Part shown: one piece after another, positions 10,249 to 22,065 of the stretch
Numbering within the stretch: position 1 is the first letter of the stretch
Layout: each line of letters opens with the position of its first letter
NCBI GenBank assembly: GCA_018398815.1
Contig: CM031601.1
Span: 31,375,546-31,439,545, forward strand
Direction of reading: 5' to 3'
Length of the DNA stretch: 64,000 nt
Source: Conus ventricosus
Taxonomy: Eukaryota; Mollusca; Gastropoda; Neogastropoda; Conidae
Program-made: the position numbers and the translations under genes
Notes under the pieces: model-generated
Told to the model about the DNA's origin: nothing
Databases searched by the model: none
The model's input: the letters and a program-made list of their open reading frames with translations, nothing else

Positions 10249-11742
10249 TACTGAGAGGCAATGAAAACGCAATCCCCATTTCGTCCCCGAAAAATGTCAC
10301 CTCAGCCAAAATAATGTGAATTATGCACGAGGCATGCAACCTAGCACGCGTATGTTGTATTGCGACGATCTGTATTCACAGGCACAGTTGGGTTCATGAC
10401 GTCATGAGTAAACCACTCCAACACATCTTTTACTGATAACTGCAAAACACGTGCAACACAGGCATACTGTGATTGCATGCAAACAGCCCATGACTGTCCC
10501 CTATAAAAACACACATTGGCGTTTTACTGACACTCGTACGCACCATGCCGCGGTAAACTACAGACCAGAGAAATCAAGCCATTGGCATGCTGAGGGCAGG
10601 CACTGCTCACATCAGGGCCGCACAACATTTCAATGTACACCCATCAACCATAACCCGTCTTGCAACTCGGCACCAAAACACTGGAAGTGTAAACGACCGT
10701 CCACGCCCAGGCGTCCAACGTGTGACGACGGCACGACAGGACCGCTACATTGTCACGCAGCACCTCCGGAATCGTTTCCAGCCAGCTGCACAAACAGCCC
10801 GCAACACTATTGGGACTAGAGAAAGACCAATCAGCAGCCGTACCGTGCGTCGGCGTCTGGCAGCAGCAGGGCTACGGGCACGTCGACCATACCAAGGTCA
10901 GATCTTAACCCATCGCCATCGACTAGCACGCCAGCGATGGGCTGCCGCAGGTGGCTTTCTGGGGAACAGGGTTTGGGGGAATGTTGTTTTTTCGGATGAA
11001 TCCCGGTTCAATGTCTCTTTCCCGGATGGCCGTGATCGTGTGTATCGACGTCAGGGTGAACGTTTTGCGCAACCCTGTGTCATTGAGCGAGATCGTTATG
11101 GGGGTGGAGGGGTAATGGTCTGGGGTGCCATAAATGCTCAATTTCGATCGGAGCTTGTGTTTGTGCCAGGCAACTTGACGGCAAGGCGTTATATTGACAC
11201 TGTTCTTGAGCCAGTTCTTCTTCCTCTCTGGAGACAGCATGGTGGCAACAGTGTTTCAGCAGGACAATGCTCGACCCCACACAGCCGTTCTCACATGAAA
11301 TTTCCTTCGGGACAGCAATGTGGATGTCATGCAGTGGCCCTCCGTGTCCCCAGACATGAATCCCATTGAACATTTGTGGGACGAACTTGGACGACGTGTG
11401 CAAGGTCAGCAGCATCCCCAACTACCGTTGCTGAGCTCACTCAAGCATTGCAGCATCACTGGAACGTGATACCGATCCGTATCATCCGTCGTTTGTGCGC
11501 TTCAATGCCCCGACGTTTGCAAGCTTGTGTTCGTGCTCAAGGGGGACACACCAGATATTGACAGTGTATTCCTTCTGTCGCGCCTAAATGGGCTTCACTT
11601 CAGGCAAATGTGCACCTGTTATAGGCAAACTAATGTACAGTGGTCGCACTTTTGTCACACGTATTTGCTTTGATGTGTGTTTGTTTCATTTCAATAAAAT
11701 TGTCAGTTGACAATGGAATTGCGTTTTCTTTGCCTCTCAGTA
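10249..11742 (+). mobile_element. Tc1-like DNA transposon with terminal inverted repeats and TA target duplication
   Basis: The left end reads tatactgagaggcaatgaaa and the right end, reversed, reads tatactgagaggcaaagaaa. The match extends over about 27 bases with one mismatch, and the element is flanked by TA dinucleotides (10247-10248 and 11743-11744). The 1494-bp length, TA target site and internal DD34E transposase are typical of the Tc1 family. A TATA-like ctataaaaac lies at 10501, just upstream of the transposase. The preserved ends mean it could still be mobilised by a related active transposase. Confidence 0.93.
10545..11561 (+). pseudogene. Tc1-like transposase, broken
   Basis: The expected start ATG at 10545 is followed by an in-frame TAA at 10554-10556. 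The body then reads GMLRAGTAHIRAAQHFNVHP and STITRLATRHQNTGSVNDRP, the paired helix-turn-helix DNA-binding region, followed by a basic linker. Catalytic triad: first Asp in VFSDESRFNV (about 10995), second Asp in QQDNARPHTA (codon 11263-11265), Glu in [14 protein letters not shown] (codon 11368-11370). The second Asp to Glu spacing is 34 residues, giving DD34E. Frame changes near 11230-11250 and 11400-11415 and a TGA at 11296-11298 inactivate it. The C terminus ends HTRY at 11561. Confidence 0.93.
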
Positions 11743-11835
11743 TACTTTTGGTGGCATTTGTATCTTTTACTGCATTCAGATAACCTGCCTGCAAAGATTT
11801 GAATACAAACATGTTGTCTGTCCCATGTTACAGTA

Positions 11836-11900
11836 CAGCCCTGATGTGGCCCTTTGCGGTCGGCTGGGCTATAAGCAACATTATCTCCCATGTTACAGTC
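11836..11900 (-). repeat. Dispersed repeat core (gcccagccgaccgcaaagg family)
   Basis: The minus strand reads ttatagcccagccgaccgca then aagggccacatcagggctgt. A closely related core is tandemly repeated at 26477-26800, and a weaker relative is seen at about 50146-50210. Confidence 0.6.
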
Positions 11901-12875
11901 AGTACCATCCTATCTGTATTGTTTTTCCCTTCCAGCTACATTGCTTCCTCAGATTTCCTGTTTGCTGAGATCCCTTAGTGAGGACACTCCACAGCTGCTA
12001 TATAAAAAAAAAGTTATCTGACCAAACTTTAGGAGCCTCCTCCTTCCCCCCTCTTCGTCCAAATCCCAACTTACTTTGTGAACATTATTACTTTTTCATG
12101 TACTCTCTCACTTTCCTTTAATTAAACCATCTTCACTCCATCTAAACACTGGGTGATAATTGTCATTGTCACTCGTTACAGGGCAGACTAGAAAAACAGT
12201 TGTGATTAAATAACTAAACAACGTTTTTTGTACAGTGTTCAGTTTCACAGAACCTGAATACAAGCCAAAGTGCTACACACATGCCTGTTTTGACAGGTGT
12301 CCGCTAATTATCATTCACAGCCTGACGCCCTGCCCACTGCATAGCTCTGTAATAAAGCAGTCGCCATGATACAAAAGAGAACCAACCAGACTCCCATCAC
12401 GGGAAAACACATGCATCTTGACAAAATATGTGATGACTGATAACTTTGTAGATGAACTATGGACACTCTAAATGCAGATAAAACCCAAGTCATACAGTGT
12501 GCAACAGTCATTCAACTTATTGTTCGCCTCCAAATTAAAAACAACCAGTAAAATCAATCCATCCAAAACATGATATGGCCTGAACAAAACACATAAAAAA
12601 GGCCTTAATGACAGTGAGGGACCATTCAAATGTTAAAATCTTGTTACCAAATTACCACAATTAAAACAGTACAGGTTAAAACTTATAAACTGTAACAATG
12701 ATAAAAAAAGAGTATCTTGTTAATTGTAGAACAAACACAAATCACAAACAAGAAAATTATTCATAAAATCTTAAGCACAATAAAGACCACACACATAAAT
12801 TTCATTTGCTACATGAAAAGCTCAAATCTTGCTAATTACAGGATGAAAGGAGTTTCTCTAATGAATAAGCTGGTC

Positions 12876-12878
<3 letters not shown>

Positions 12879-12932
<54 letters not shown>
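12879..12932. repeat. (AG)n microsatellite
   Basis: About 26 AG units. Confidence 0.98.
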
Positions 12933-12935
<3 letters not shown>

Positions 12936-13904
12936 TTTTGAAATATCTGAGGCTCTCATTCTTTGATCAAAAAAAAAAAACTGTTGCCAGACACCAAAGA
13001 TTTTCCACATGGGTCGCAATAGAATTTCTCTGGGATGTCCACTTTCTGACACCATTCCTCAACCTTAACACCCTCATCCCTCTTCCCTGCTCAGCACTGC
13101 TGCCTCCACTTTCTCTTCATGTTCCTTTCCAGTGCCTGTGCAGCAGACGTCTTCCTTCCTGTCAACACCATGGACTTACTGAAGATTACGTTTCCAGAAA
13201 CTTCATCTGAGCACCCCAATGTGATCACCGGCACATGTGACACAGTCCTTACAAACACATCTTTTCACTGCATAAACACATAATTACTGGCCTCACCTGT
13301 TCTGTTTACACAGCTAACTCTTTCACTCTGTTTTCAGTTTCTTTTTTTTCCCCACTTTCTTTGTATAAAGAGATGAATTTCCCCGAAAGAAGACAGTACT
13401 CAATCCATCACGGCCAGCTGAAGAAGTTTAAATCTGCTGAATAATGATATGATTTCCATTGCCGACTATGATTGGAATTTATGGAATTTCTTTATGCCAT
13501 TGCTTTTCTGTTTTGGAAGGTGTTTTTTTTTTCAATTCTTTCGTCACATTTTCAATCTGAATCTGAACTTTGTGTCTGCTGTGCCTCTCGATTGCTTGAT
13601 GAATGGCTACTCTCACCATCCTTCAATTTGGAGTCATGGACATTGAACTGTTTCACTATGACAAAAAAACTTTTTTATTAGCACTTTCATTTTCCTCTTA
13701 ACTCCAGATTTCTCCTCAGGTATTTTCTAAAACAAAAATTAATTGAAAAAAAAGCCTGCAGACAACAAAAACTTGACATAATTCTATAAAATACACAAAG
13801 ACCAAGCTTTTTTTCCTTTTAGTTTTTTTTTTTCTAGCAATGCCATGTTTCCTTCGAAGTATTATCATAACAGAGTTGTCCGAATGACAAGTGGGACTGG
13901 TCTC

Positions 13905-14060
13905 CTTTGGATGAGAGCATTGGCATAGCACAGGGCTACCCACTCTGTTGGTGCCCATACAACCTGCCCACCAACATCATCTCTCTCCATGGGATGAGAG
14001 CATTGGCTTAGCACAGGGCTACCCACTCAGTTGGTGCCCATACAACCTGCCCACCAATAA
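13905..14060. repeat. Twofold tandem duplication of about 80 bp
   Basis: The segment gatgagagcattggc(a/t)tag, cacagggctacccactc and ttggtgcccatacaacctgc occurs twice in succession. Confidence 0.9.
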
Positions 14061-14386
14061 CACCAGACAGCAGTCAGACCCACACACATTTCAAGTGACA
14101 ATTTTACACAACGAACCAAAAAAGCAATGAATCTGAACATACCCCTTAAAACGGACAAGTTTGCAATGATGTGTAATAAGAGCAGGCAACTTTTCCCAGA
14201 ACTGAAACCATTTTTGACTCTTCATTAAAATCACCGGTAAATATCAAACAAGCAAGAGAGAGAAAACAAAATGGGAAAAAAAGGCACAACTCTCAAGCAC
14301 AAAAATTGCTCTCATGTTACAAAGTAAGGGCTACTGACTGAAGTGGATAGTAAACAACTCAAAATGGATATGCTGGCAGACGGGAA

Positions 14387-14390
<4 letters not shown>

Positions 14391-14448
<58 letters not shown>

Positions 14449-14479
14449 ATGTGTGTGTATATGTGTGCGTGTGTGTGCA

Positions 14480-14526
<47 letters not shown>

Positions 14527-14530
14527 GCGC
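14391..14530. repeat. Compound (TG)n microsatellite
   Basis: Two long TG blocks with a short degenerate centre. It produces long Cys-Val and His-Thr frames on the two strands, which are not genes. Confidence 0.98.
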
Positions 14531-14689
14531 GAGCAAGGGCATGTATTTGTGCAAGTCAGGAAGTCTGTGTTTGACGTGTGTGTGAAAGGCGGGGGACAAA
14601 AGTGAAGAACGCCTTGACTTGTACATGTAGACAAACATATCCACAAAACAGTGTGCATCGACTAACATGTTTCTCCTGGAGGTGTTAAA

Positions 14690-14835
14690 AAAACAAGAAG
14701 TGCTTTGTCATACGCCTGCTTTAGTATATGAACAACACAAAAAACAAGAAGTGCTTTGTTGTATGCCTGCTTCAAGTTTTTCAACAACACAAAAAAACAC
14801 CAAGAAGTGCTTTGGCAAGTGCCTGCTTCAAGTCT
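14690..14835. repeat. Threefold tandem repeat of about 50-60 bp
   Basis: Three copies of aagaagtgcttt followed by gcctgctt and a linker rich in acaacacaaaaaa. Confidence 0.85.
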
Positions 14836-14902
14836 ATGAGCAACATACAGACAGCAAAGGCAAATTGGAGGAGAAAGAAACCGGTTACTTGAGTGACAAG
14901 TA

Positions 14903-15125
14903 AAACAGGACACATTCTACAGATTGGGACATCATCTTTCAAATGACCAAGAGGAGAGTCTTAACAGACTGATTCTTTTTGGACATCATCTTTCAAAGTA
15001 AAACAGGACACATTCTACAGGATGGGACATCATCTTTCAAATGACCAAGAGAAGAGTCTTAACAGACTGATTCTTTTTGGACATCATCTTTCAAATGATC
15101 AGGAGGAGAGTCTTAACGGACCGAT
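14903..15125. repeat. Tandem duplication of about 92 bp plus a partial third copy
   Basis: The text aaaacaggacacattctaca, gggacatcatctttcaaatg and agagtcttaacagactgatt occurs twice. The central catcatctttcaaatga block appears again before the final gagagtcttaacgg. Confidence 0.9.
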
Positions 15126-17159
15126 TTTTTTTTTAACAGTAGACTTATGCTTCAACAAAAAGCACATTCAAAGGGTAATAACAGATGGCAGCTGATCTTT
15201 TCATTTCTCCTTCAAATCGTCCTTGAGGCTACAAGTTGTGTGATAGTGTGCTGTACTCTTTGAAAGAGACCAAGGGGCTATAATTCATGTTGAGGCCACA
15301 GCTGACTTTTGAGTCTGACAGCTTTTGACCAGCACAAAGTGTTTATGCCTGTACTGCCCAGTTCACAACTGAAACACTGCTTGCTATACACACCGTCATT
15401 CATGATTTCTCTAGAATTGTGATTTAACACTATGTTGACGAACATACTTATTGTTCTCGTCCTATTTGAAACATTCCATGGCGAGAACAGGATTGTTCTG
15501 GCACTTAAAACTCCTCCCTCCCCTTTTTGATTTCATCCTCAAACAAAACGACGATGCATGAGAGAATTTTTGAGTCAAACTAAGTTCAATTCTGATCACA
15601 TTCATGGAACGTCAAATTTGACTCCTCCACCCTATAATGCTAAACAAATGACATGGCTGACAATTGTATCCTATCAGTCACAACAGAAACATGGAACAAG
15701 CATGCAAAAAAAAAGAAAGGACCCCCCCCCACCCCCACCCCCACACTCTTCCACCGCCTGGCAAAAAAAAAAACTGGACCCAGCTGTCTTCAAGCACACT
15801 ATCTGAATCTTAACAGGAGAAGGGGAAAGATGTGGTGAGGAATTGAAAATGATTTCATCCTTTAACAATGATGTATGCAAGCGACAACTATAAACAATTT
15901 GATACAAAACCAGAATTCAAAGCAACACTGAAAGTATACCACAGCTTTCTCCAGAAACTGATCCAGATCAGGCAAAGCAGTTTCTCTCTATCAAACTATG
16001 CAGAACTGTCCCTTGTCAGTTTCATGACACAAGTCTTTGTCAACACGGTAAGTGAAATGCATCAATGATGACAAAAATCCCAGCAGTTGATTGGAGAACG
16101 AGACCCACACGGATCAGATCATAATTGTTTAATACCATAGGGTCTCTCAGGCTTCTGTCTTTTCATGCTTCAAATACAGCAAACTTACATCAAATCTGAA
16201 GAGTATTCTGGTGAATACTCTTTGAGCAACATATTCACTTCCATTAATGCTGACACATCTGAGAACAATTTATACACTTATTCATGAATGGTAAGGTGTC
16301 ACAGATGGATTATGGTACCAATGAAGATCAACATAAATGTTTTCAAGAGAGTGAGAAGTGGGCATTGGAAGTGTACCTTTATGCATGTCATACACTATGA
16401 CAGCTGAAGCATATAGTCATGCTCTGAACATTATCAAAAGTCATTTCAAACAGAAACAGATTTGTAACTTGCAATTTATTACTGACTGCAACATACTTAC
16501 TCTATATCCTTTCAAGATGTCAAACTCCCTCTCCCCATCCTAGCCAGCTTTCAATATTTCTTAAAACAAAAACAATCATAAAAGAAAATTCCCATCTATC
16601 AGTGCAAAAATGTCATTGTGAACAACCTTCATCTGATAACCAGACAGCAATAGTCAGTTTGTAAGCTGTGCTTAGCGCTACACTGACACACGGGCAGCCC
16701 TCTACCTAGTCTAAAACACACAAAAATGTTTCAGCCTCTTTGACATCCTCATTCTATACATCAGTGTAAAGCATCAAGAGTTCATCTGAGGAATGCTGTC
16801 TCTTTGTGCTCTCGCTACCTGGTAATCACACGCTTGCTTCCTTTGAATCACATTGCCATGAAGAGAACACAAATCACTGCACACATTCTCCCAATTCTCC
16901 GTTTCACTTCTGCATCACACACTCAGTCAATTTTTTTTTTTTTTTTTCAAAACGGAATGTGATCTTGGTTTCCCTGCCTGCTAAAACAACTGTCTGCTTC
17001 AGCTAGCCATGCCAGGGGACAGAGTCGGGGTCTCTTGTTGTCACTTGTGCTCACAATCACAGACCTTAATACTGCAACACCACAGCCTCAACTTGTTCAC
17101 AAGTCCCGAGCTTCTTTCAATTTCAGCCTGCATTCTCCAGTCCTTCTGCTCTCCAGAGT

Positions 17160-17328
17160 ACACACTCACACACACACATGCACACACAACATACACACAC
17201 ACTCACAACACAACACACACATACAACACACACACAACACACACACACTCACGCAACACACACACATTCACTCTCACACAAAACACACTCACTCACACAA
17301 CCACTCTCACACACTCGTACAAACACAT
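17160..17328. repeat. CA-rich degenerate microsatellite
   Basis: Degenerate (CA)n with aca, act and aac interruptions immediately downstream of the ATG13 stop codon on the minus strand, i.e. in its 3' UTR. Confidence 0.9.
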
Positions 17329-17344
17329 CGCTCAGGCCCCAACT

Positions 17345-17572
17345 CTAATCACTGAGCTCGTCTTTATCTTTGCAGATGGAGCGCACAAACTTGTCAAAGT
17401 CGGGCTGCTTGGCGGAATACTCTTCGATCTGGCCCTTGATGTCGGCCAGGAGCTCGTCCATGCTGACGGTGTGCTCCTCACACATGGACAGCTGGGCCAT
17501 GGGGGCCAGCTGCATCTCATGGTAGAACTGACCCAGGTCCGTGGTGGGGTCTGTGTCCCGGAACGGAGATTC
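17345..17572 (-). CDS. ATG13: ATG13 last coding exon (C-terminal ULK1/FIP200-binding region)
   Basis: Opens after aatgtgtgcag in phase 0 with ESPFRDTDPTTDLGQFYHEM and ends ICKDKDELSD with stop TAG. Vertebrate ATG13 ends with a related block (DLGTFYREF, then a leucine/serine-rich stretch, then an REFDAFV segment), which in the family contacts FIP200 and, at the extreme C terminus, ULK1. Here D-L-G-x-F-Y and the terminal F-D-x-F-V are kept, while the ten residues after FVRSICK extend beyond the vertebrate end. The internal KDEL is followed by Ser-Asp and is not an ER-retrieval signal. Confidence 0.9.
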   Translation of the reverse strand, partial: ESPFRDTDPTTDLGQFYHEMQLAPMAQLSMCEEHTVSMDELLADIKGQIEEYSAKQPDFDKFVRSICKDKDELSD

Positions 17573-17631
17573 CTGCACACATTAACCAATCCAGCTGTGA
17601 TACAGTGTGAAGGGGTTTTGGGTGGGAAGGG

Positions 17632-17679
17632 TGTGTGTGTTGTGTGTGTGTGTGTGTGTGAGTGTGAGTGTGTGTGTGT

Positions 17680-17742
<63 letters not shown>
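17632..17742. repeat. (TG)n microsatellite
   Basis: Long, slightly interrupted TG tract in the last ATG13 intron, about 60 bases from the acceptor. Confidence 0.97.
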
Positions 17743-17744
<2 letters not shown>

Positions 17745-17943
17745 AAGGAAGAAGGGGAGGGAGGGGTGGATAGGGAAGGGATTGATGGTCAAACATGTAA
17801 ATAATTTTTTTTTAAAAAGAAAGGGGAATCGGCAGGGGTCTGGGAATTGCCATAGGCCCTGCTTGGGGGCTAAGGGTAAGGCCACCCCCTAAAGCTTGAA
17901 GCTTTTTTTCCCCCAACTACATAAGGTAGAAAATCTTTTCAAA

Positions 17944-17944
<1 letters not shown>

Positions 17945-17990
<46 letters not shown>

Positions 17991-18082
17991 TGTGTGTGCG
18001 TGTGTGTGTGCGCGTGCGCGCCTGAGTGTGTGTGTGTATGTGTGTGTGTGCGCGTGTGTGCATGCCTCTGTGTGTGTGTGTG
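17945..18082. repeat. (TG)n / TGCG microsatellite
   Basis: TG repeat grading into gcgcgtgcgcgcc and tgtgcgcg segments. Confidence 0.96.
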
Positions 18083-18774
18083 AAGAGTGCACTGAGAGAG
18101 GGGAGGGGAAGTCTCAAGGGTAGGTGTGCATGAGCCTACCTTGCACGGTAGAATTTCCCTTTCAGGCAGCAACAAAATCCACCTGATGAGAGTGAGTTCT
18201 TGTCATAATGCTTTGTAATTTATATGTTTCTGACATGATTTGCAAAATACTTCCCGTTTGTTGTCTGTTTTCAGATCATACCACCATTCTTGTGATCATG
18301 CACATCCTTTTGCAACCACAAGGCTTAGTTTCCAGACTTTTTAATTTGCATTTTTCTTTCTGGCAACCTCTCTTCGACACTTTCACTCAACAACATGCTG
18401 ATGGATGGCAGAAAGAAAACAGCAGAATGAAAATGACGCCATTTGCGAATATTTCCAACTGTGGACAAGAAGTTTACTACACCGGCAGCTTTTAATCGTT
18501 TCCAAGCTTATTTCTGATTTTTTGTGTGGAGACTTTTTTTTTTTAAAGGTGGAAATGCAAGGAAATAATGGTGGAGAGGCGGGAATGGCTGAAACGTTTT
18601 CATCCCTGATGGTTCTGATGGGCCAGGAAATATAATTCAAGACAAATATAGAACAAACTTTCTGGATTTGTACATTAGTTATTTAACATCAACAAATCTA
18701 CATTTTTCACTTATGAACATGATTGACATTTTGTTTATCAAGGTTTCTGTTCAATTGTTAGTTGAGACACAATG

Positions 18775-19055
18775 CTGGCCTTCAAGGACAACAGAAGGAC
18801 AAAAACAAACAAACATGCACACTGGCCTTCAAGGACAACAAGGAAAAAAACAAACATACACACTGGCCTTCAAGGACAACAGAAGGGTAAAAAACAAACA
18901 TACACTGGCCTTCAAGGACAACAGAAGGAAAAAACAAACATACACACTGGCCTTCAAGGACAACAGAAGGAAAAAACAAACATACACACTGGCCTTCAGG
19001 GACAGCAGAAGGAAAAAACAAACATACACACTGGCCTTCAAGGACAACAGAAGGG
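18775..19055. repeat. 42-bp minisatellite, about 7 copies
   Basis: Unit cactggccttcaaggacaac plus agaaggaaaaaacaaacata. Since 42 is divisible by three, it stays open in several frames (GLQGQQ and LAFKDNRR peptides) but has no other coding character. Confidence 0.95.
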
Positions 19056-19164
19056 CCTGACTCAACAAGAATGTGTTAAATATTTTCACACTTCAAGGCA
19101 GCATAATAAAGACTTTCATCTCGTAACTGCTTTCTCTTCCAAAAAAAAATTGCAAAACCTTTAA

Positions 19165-20648
19165 CCTTTCTGTCCCCGATCCGCCCTTTTCCGCCCGACC
19201 CGTCAGGCTCCTGATCCGCCTTGTACCGCCCGTTCCTCAGTTGGCTGATTGTCTCGGTGTGCCTCCCTTATTTGGGTTGACCACAGTAATAAGACAAACT
19301 GGTCGTTATCCGGGTCTTTCCTACCTTTCTCAGCGCCATATGCAAAAGCGGTTTGTGGCTTTTTTGATTTTTAATCGATTTTTTTGGTCATCCCATCGAC
19401 TTCCGACTACGATCGAAATGTCGCGCTCTGACAGTGACAGTGACATGAGCTTGACTGTGGACTAAATGTTCAATATAAATGTGTTTCCGACCGAAAATGA
19501 CGACTGGAATCAATCAGACATTGATCTTGACTCTGTCGACAGCGACAGTGACTTTGAAGTTGCAGAAGGAGTGAATGCGAGTAGTGACAGTGACTCGGAC
19601 ATAGGCGACGCAGGTGACGCAGGTGCTTCTGATGTCGGTGGATGTGCACAGTCATCGCAGTGGTCAAACAACGACTTTCGGACTGAAGTTCGTGTGTTTG
19701 ATGCATACAAGGGCCCCCCACATCCACAAGTGAATCTTCAAACACCTTTTGATTATTTTTCACTTGTTTTTCCTTTGGACGCATTCCATCTCATGGTCAG
19801 GGAAACCAACCGGTATGCAAGACAAACGCGCATGGCTGCTGGTCTTCCAGAAAATTTCATGTCAGTGATCTGTGTGTGACAAAAGTGATCAAAAGCAAAA
19901 ATATTTCCAGTGACTGTGTTGTTTGTGTGTGATCATATTTGGATTATATAATTCATTACATCTGGAACCATATGGTGAGTACAACAAAAATATTTGAGTG
20001 TTGTTTTGTGTTGTGATGCCTGCCTCTCTTCCTTCCTACTAACACCTGCATATAGTTTGAAATATTATCAGTAATAGGAATTCTTTTTCTCACAAACACA
20101 AACTAACTCATGCAGATCAAAAAGCATGCACTCCAATACATTTTCAGTAAATATGGTATGATTTTGACCTGTTATCTTTTTTATTTTTATTTTTTTCCTG
20201 CTATGTAACTGCTATGTGACTTAAAAGCGTCACAAAAATTTCACGTATATTCCTAGCTACCTGTGTAACTACTAACACCTCACAACACCCATGAGTTCTT
20301 TTCAGATGGTGAACCTGACCACTTGCCACCAAAAAGGTAGGTGTTATAAAGTTGATGGCTGTTGTATTGCCTGTCTATCATCTATTTCACTGACGTAGGT
20401 GTGTTTTCCAGGTAAAATCAGGTGTGTGAGTGTTGAGCCATAAAAATATTTTCACATCCCCCTAAAATAACAAGTGCAAACCAAAGTTCAGCTTTCCATA
20501 GATTTTTGCTGAAAATTTGAAGTCTTTTTATCCATTAGTTTAATTTTTACAATTTTTTAAAGTTGGTACCCCAATTCGGGCAGCAAATTCCAATATAAAC
20601 TTAGTAGTCTAGGTGACTTCTGTCATACGAAATACAGGACAATGAAGG
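19165..20648 (+). mobile_element. piggyBac-like element, internally deleted, TTAA-flanked
   Basis: TTAA at 19161-19164 is followed by cctttctgtccccg, and TTAA at 20649-20652 is preceded by caggacaatgaagg. Reversed, the right end starts CCTTcatTGTCC, an imperfect match to CCTTtcTGTCC at the left, needing a small indel. Inside is the N-terminal part of a piggyBac transposase at 19418-19879 and no catalytic remainder. The element sits in the last ATG13 intron, on the opposite strand to ATG13. Element limits are less certain than its identity. Confidence 0.6.
19418..19879 (+). pseudogene. piggyBac transposase, N-terminal fragment
   Basis: The start gives MSRSDSDSDMSLTVD, then an in-frame TAA (19463-19465), then a very acidic stretch (DWNQSDIDLDSVDSDSDFEV), and finally TPFDYFSLVFPLDAFHLMVR and ETNRYARQ. 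The D/E-rich leader followed by P-x-D-Y-F...F...ETNRYA is the conserved entry to the piggyBac (DDE_Tnp_1_7) transposase domain. The frame ends at 19879 before any of the three catalytic Asp positions, so it cannot encode an active enzyme. Confidence 0.85.
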
Positions 20649-21108
20649 TTAAACAAAAATTACAACAAATAAACAAACACCACCAGGGCTCCCAATGACG
20701 CACATATGTGCGTCCATGACGCACTATGAGCGAAAAGGACGCACTAACAAAACGTGTAGCGAGTCCTGCGGGACGCACTACAAAATCAGGCAAACCCCAA
20801 AACGTGCCGCGGTCAGTGATCAAAGCTGAGCACACCACAAGCATCGCGCGCGATTGCCTGCCGTCAAATTCAGGACAGCGTGTGCCCGCGAAAGTACAGT
20901 AAGCCGAGAAGCTGCGTAAACACTGATAGGCTCGCCTTGTGGCCCACGTCACTGAACGGTTACTCAGTCGACCGGCTGACTTATTCAGACTGTGGCGCCC
21001 GCCGCCACTAATTAACCAATTCGATGACTCACAAGTTGTAACAATCGCGTGCACAAGCCTAGGCGAACGAAGCAGAAAGGAAGTTCACGGCTATCGCATC
21101 TCGCAAAT

Positions 21109-21513
21109 ATGTCGTTGCTTCAGTGGTTGGGCGCTCCTAAAAAACGCAAAGAAACATCTTCTCAAGATGCTACAGAGAGTGAATCGTCGATTCCTAAAGA
21201 AATATATGCAGCAACACCACCTAACAAGAAATGCCGTGCGTATAATTCAGCCTGGGAGAAAGAGTTCAGCTGGCTGGAGTACGAAGATGGCAAGATGAAA
21301 TGCAACATGTGCTCTCGTAGTGCCCTGAAGTCGAGTAGCAAGTCCAGAGACAAAAAAAACGCCTTCGTCTCTGGATCTATCAACTTCCAAAAATCTGCGT
21401 TGTACAGACATGAGAAGAGTGATGATCACGTCATTGCTCAAGCCGCTGAGAAAAGAAGAGAGGAGATGGAAAGTGCGAAAGGTGCTGCAGTGAAACAGTT
21501 CACACGTTTGTAA
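21109..21513 (+). CDS. BED/TTF-type zinc finger protein of the hAT-like element (ZNF862/C17orf113-like N terminus)
   Basis: 134 residues starting MSLLQWLGAPKKRKE. The core reads WEKEFSWLEYEDGKMKCNMC, then a lysine/serine linker, then FVSGSINFQKSALYRHEKSD and DH. The W...F.WL...G.M.C..C, followed by F..G...F....L..HE.S..H, is the TTF/BED-like zinc finger seen in hAT transposases and in domesticated relatives such as ZNF862. The frame ends KQFTRL just before a stretch with no transposase domain, so this is either a truncated transposase or one exon of one. It is antisense to ATG13 within its intron. Function on its own is unknown. Confidence 0.7.
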   Translation: MSLLQWLGAPKKRKETSSQDATESESSIPKEIYAATPPNKKCRAYNSAWEKEFSWLEYEDGKMKCNMCSRSALKSSSKSRDKKNAFVSGSINFQKSALYRHEKSDDHVIAQAAEKRREEMESAKGAAVKQFTRL

Positions 21514-21679
21514 TATGTTTATTACTTGTGTGTATTTTCTTTTCAGGATGTTTTCCAGGGTAAGTGGGGTAAGGGTTAGAGATATACATCTCAAGAATCA
21601 GAGTGTGTGTGGTGTGTGTGTATTCTTACTCTCTCTTTCTTTCTATCTCTCTCTGTTTCACTTTGTGTGTGTTTGGCTG

Positions 21680-21681
<2 letters not shown>

Positions 21682-21740
<59 letters not shown>
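21682..21740. repeat. (GA)n microsatellite
   Basis: About 29 GA units inside the hAT-like element. Confidence 0.97.
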
Positions 21741-21745
<5 letters not shown>

Positions 21746-21804
21746 TAAGACTTTGAAGACATTGCAGCATCCTTGTCTGGATTCCCATGTTTTTTTAAGA
21801 AATG

Positions 21805-21810
<6 letters not shown>

Positions 21811-21871
<61 letters not shown>
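21811..21871. repeat. (GA)n microsatellite
   Basis: Second GA tract inside the hAT-like element, 70 bases after the first. Confidence 0.97.
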
Positions 21872-21874
<3 letters not shown>

Positions 21875-22065
21875 CATTTACTCTGAAATGTTCAGATTAT
21901 CAAGCCAATAATTAAAAAAGCAAGAAATACATTTTCTGTATTGGTTAATTTTGTTCATGGGGACTCTCTATACCCCCTCTGGGACCCTCTATAGCATCAG
22001 TGAAGGAGTCCCTGGGACCCCCTGTCTGTCAGTACAAATGGGAGCCCTGACCACACTGCCCTCAC

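Larger units (their letters stand above)
11745..17344. other. Non-coding interval, probably partly ATG13 3' UTR
   Basis: Apart from repeats listed separately no gene is seen. It is AT-rich and lies just downstream of the ATG13 stop codon (minus sense). Minus-strand AATAAA near 16474-16479 could be a poly(A) signal, which would give a 3' UTR of about 0.9 kb. Runs of A or T near 15703-15775 and 16929-16947 account for several frames. Confidence 0.5.
20684..22049 (+). mobile_element. Nonautonomous hAT-like transposon with 11-bp perfect TIRs
   Basis: The left end CAGGGCTCCCA (20684-20694) is the exact reverse complement of the right end TGGGAGCCCTG (22039-22049). A five-base direct repeat accac flanks both ends (20679-20683, 22050-22054) and may be what is left of a longer target duplication. 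The left subterminal region repeats gacgcac/gtgcgtc about five times. The right one repeats gggacc(c/t)tct-like text. It carries one BED/TTF-type zinc-finger frame and two GA microsatellites. CAGGG termini and subterminal repeats fit hAT elements. Confidence 0.82.

Noticed and set aside
17345..17359. KDEL near the ATG13 C terminus as an ER-retrieval signal
   Set aside because: It is followed by Ser-Asp before the stop. Retrieval signals must be the last four residues, and ATG13 is cytosolic.
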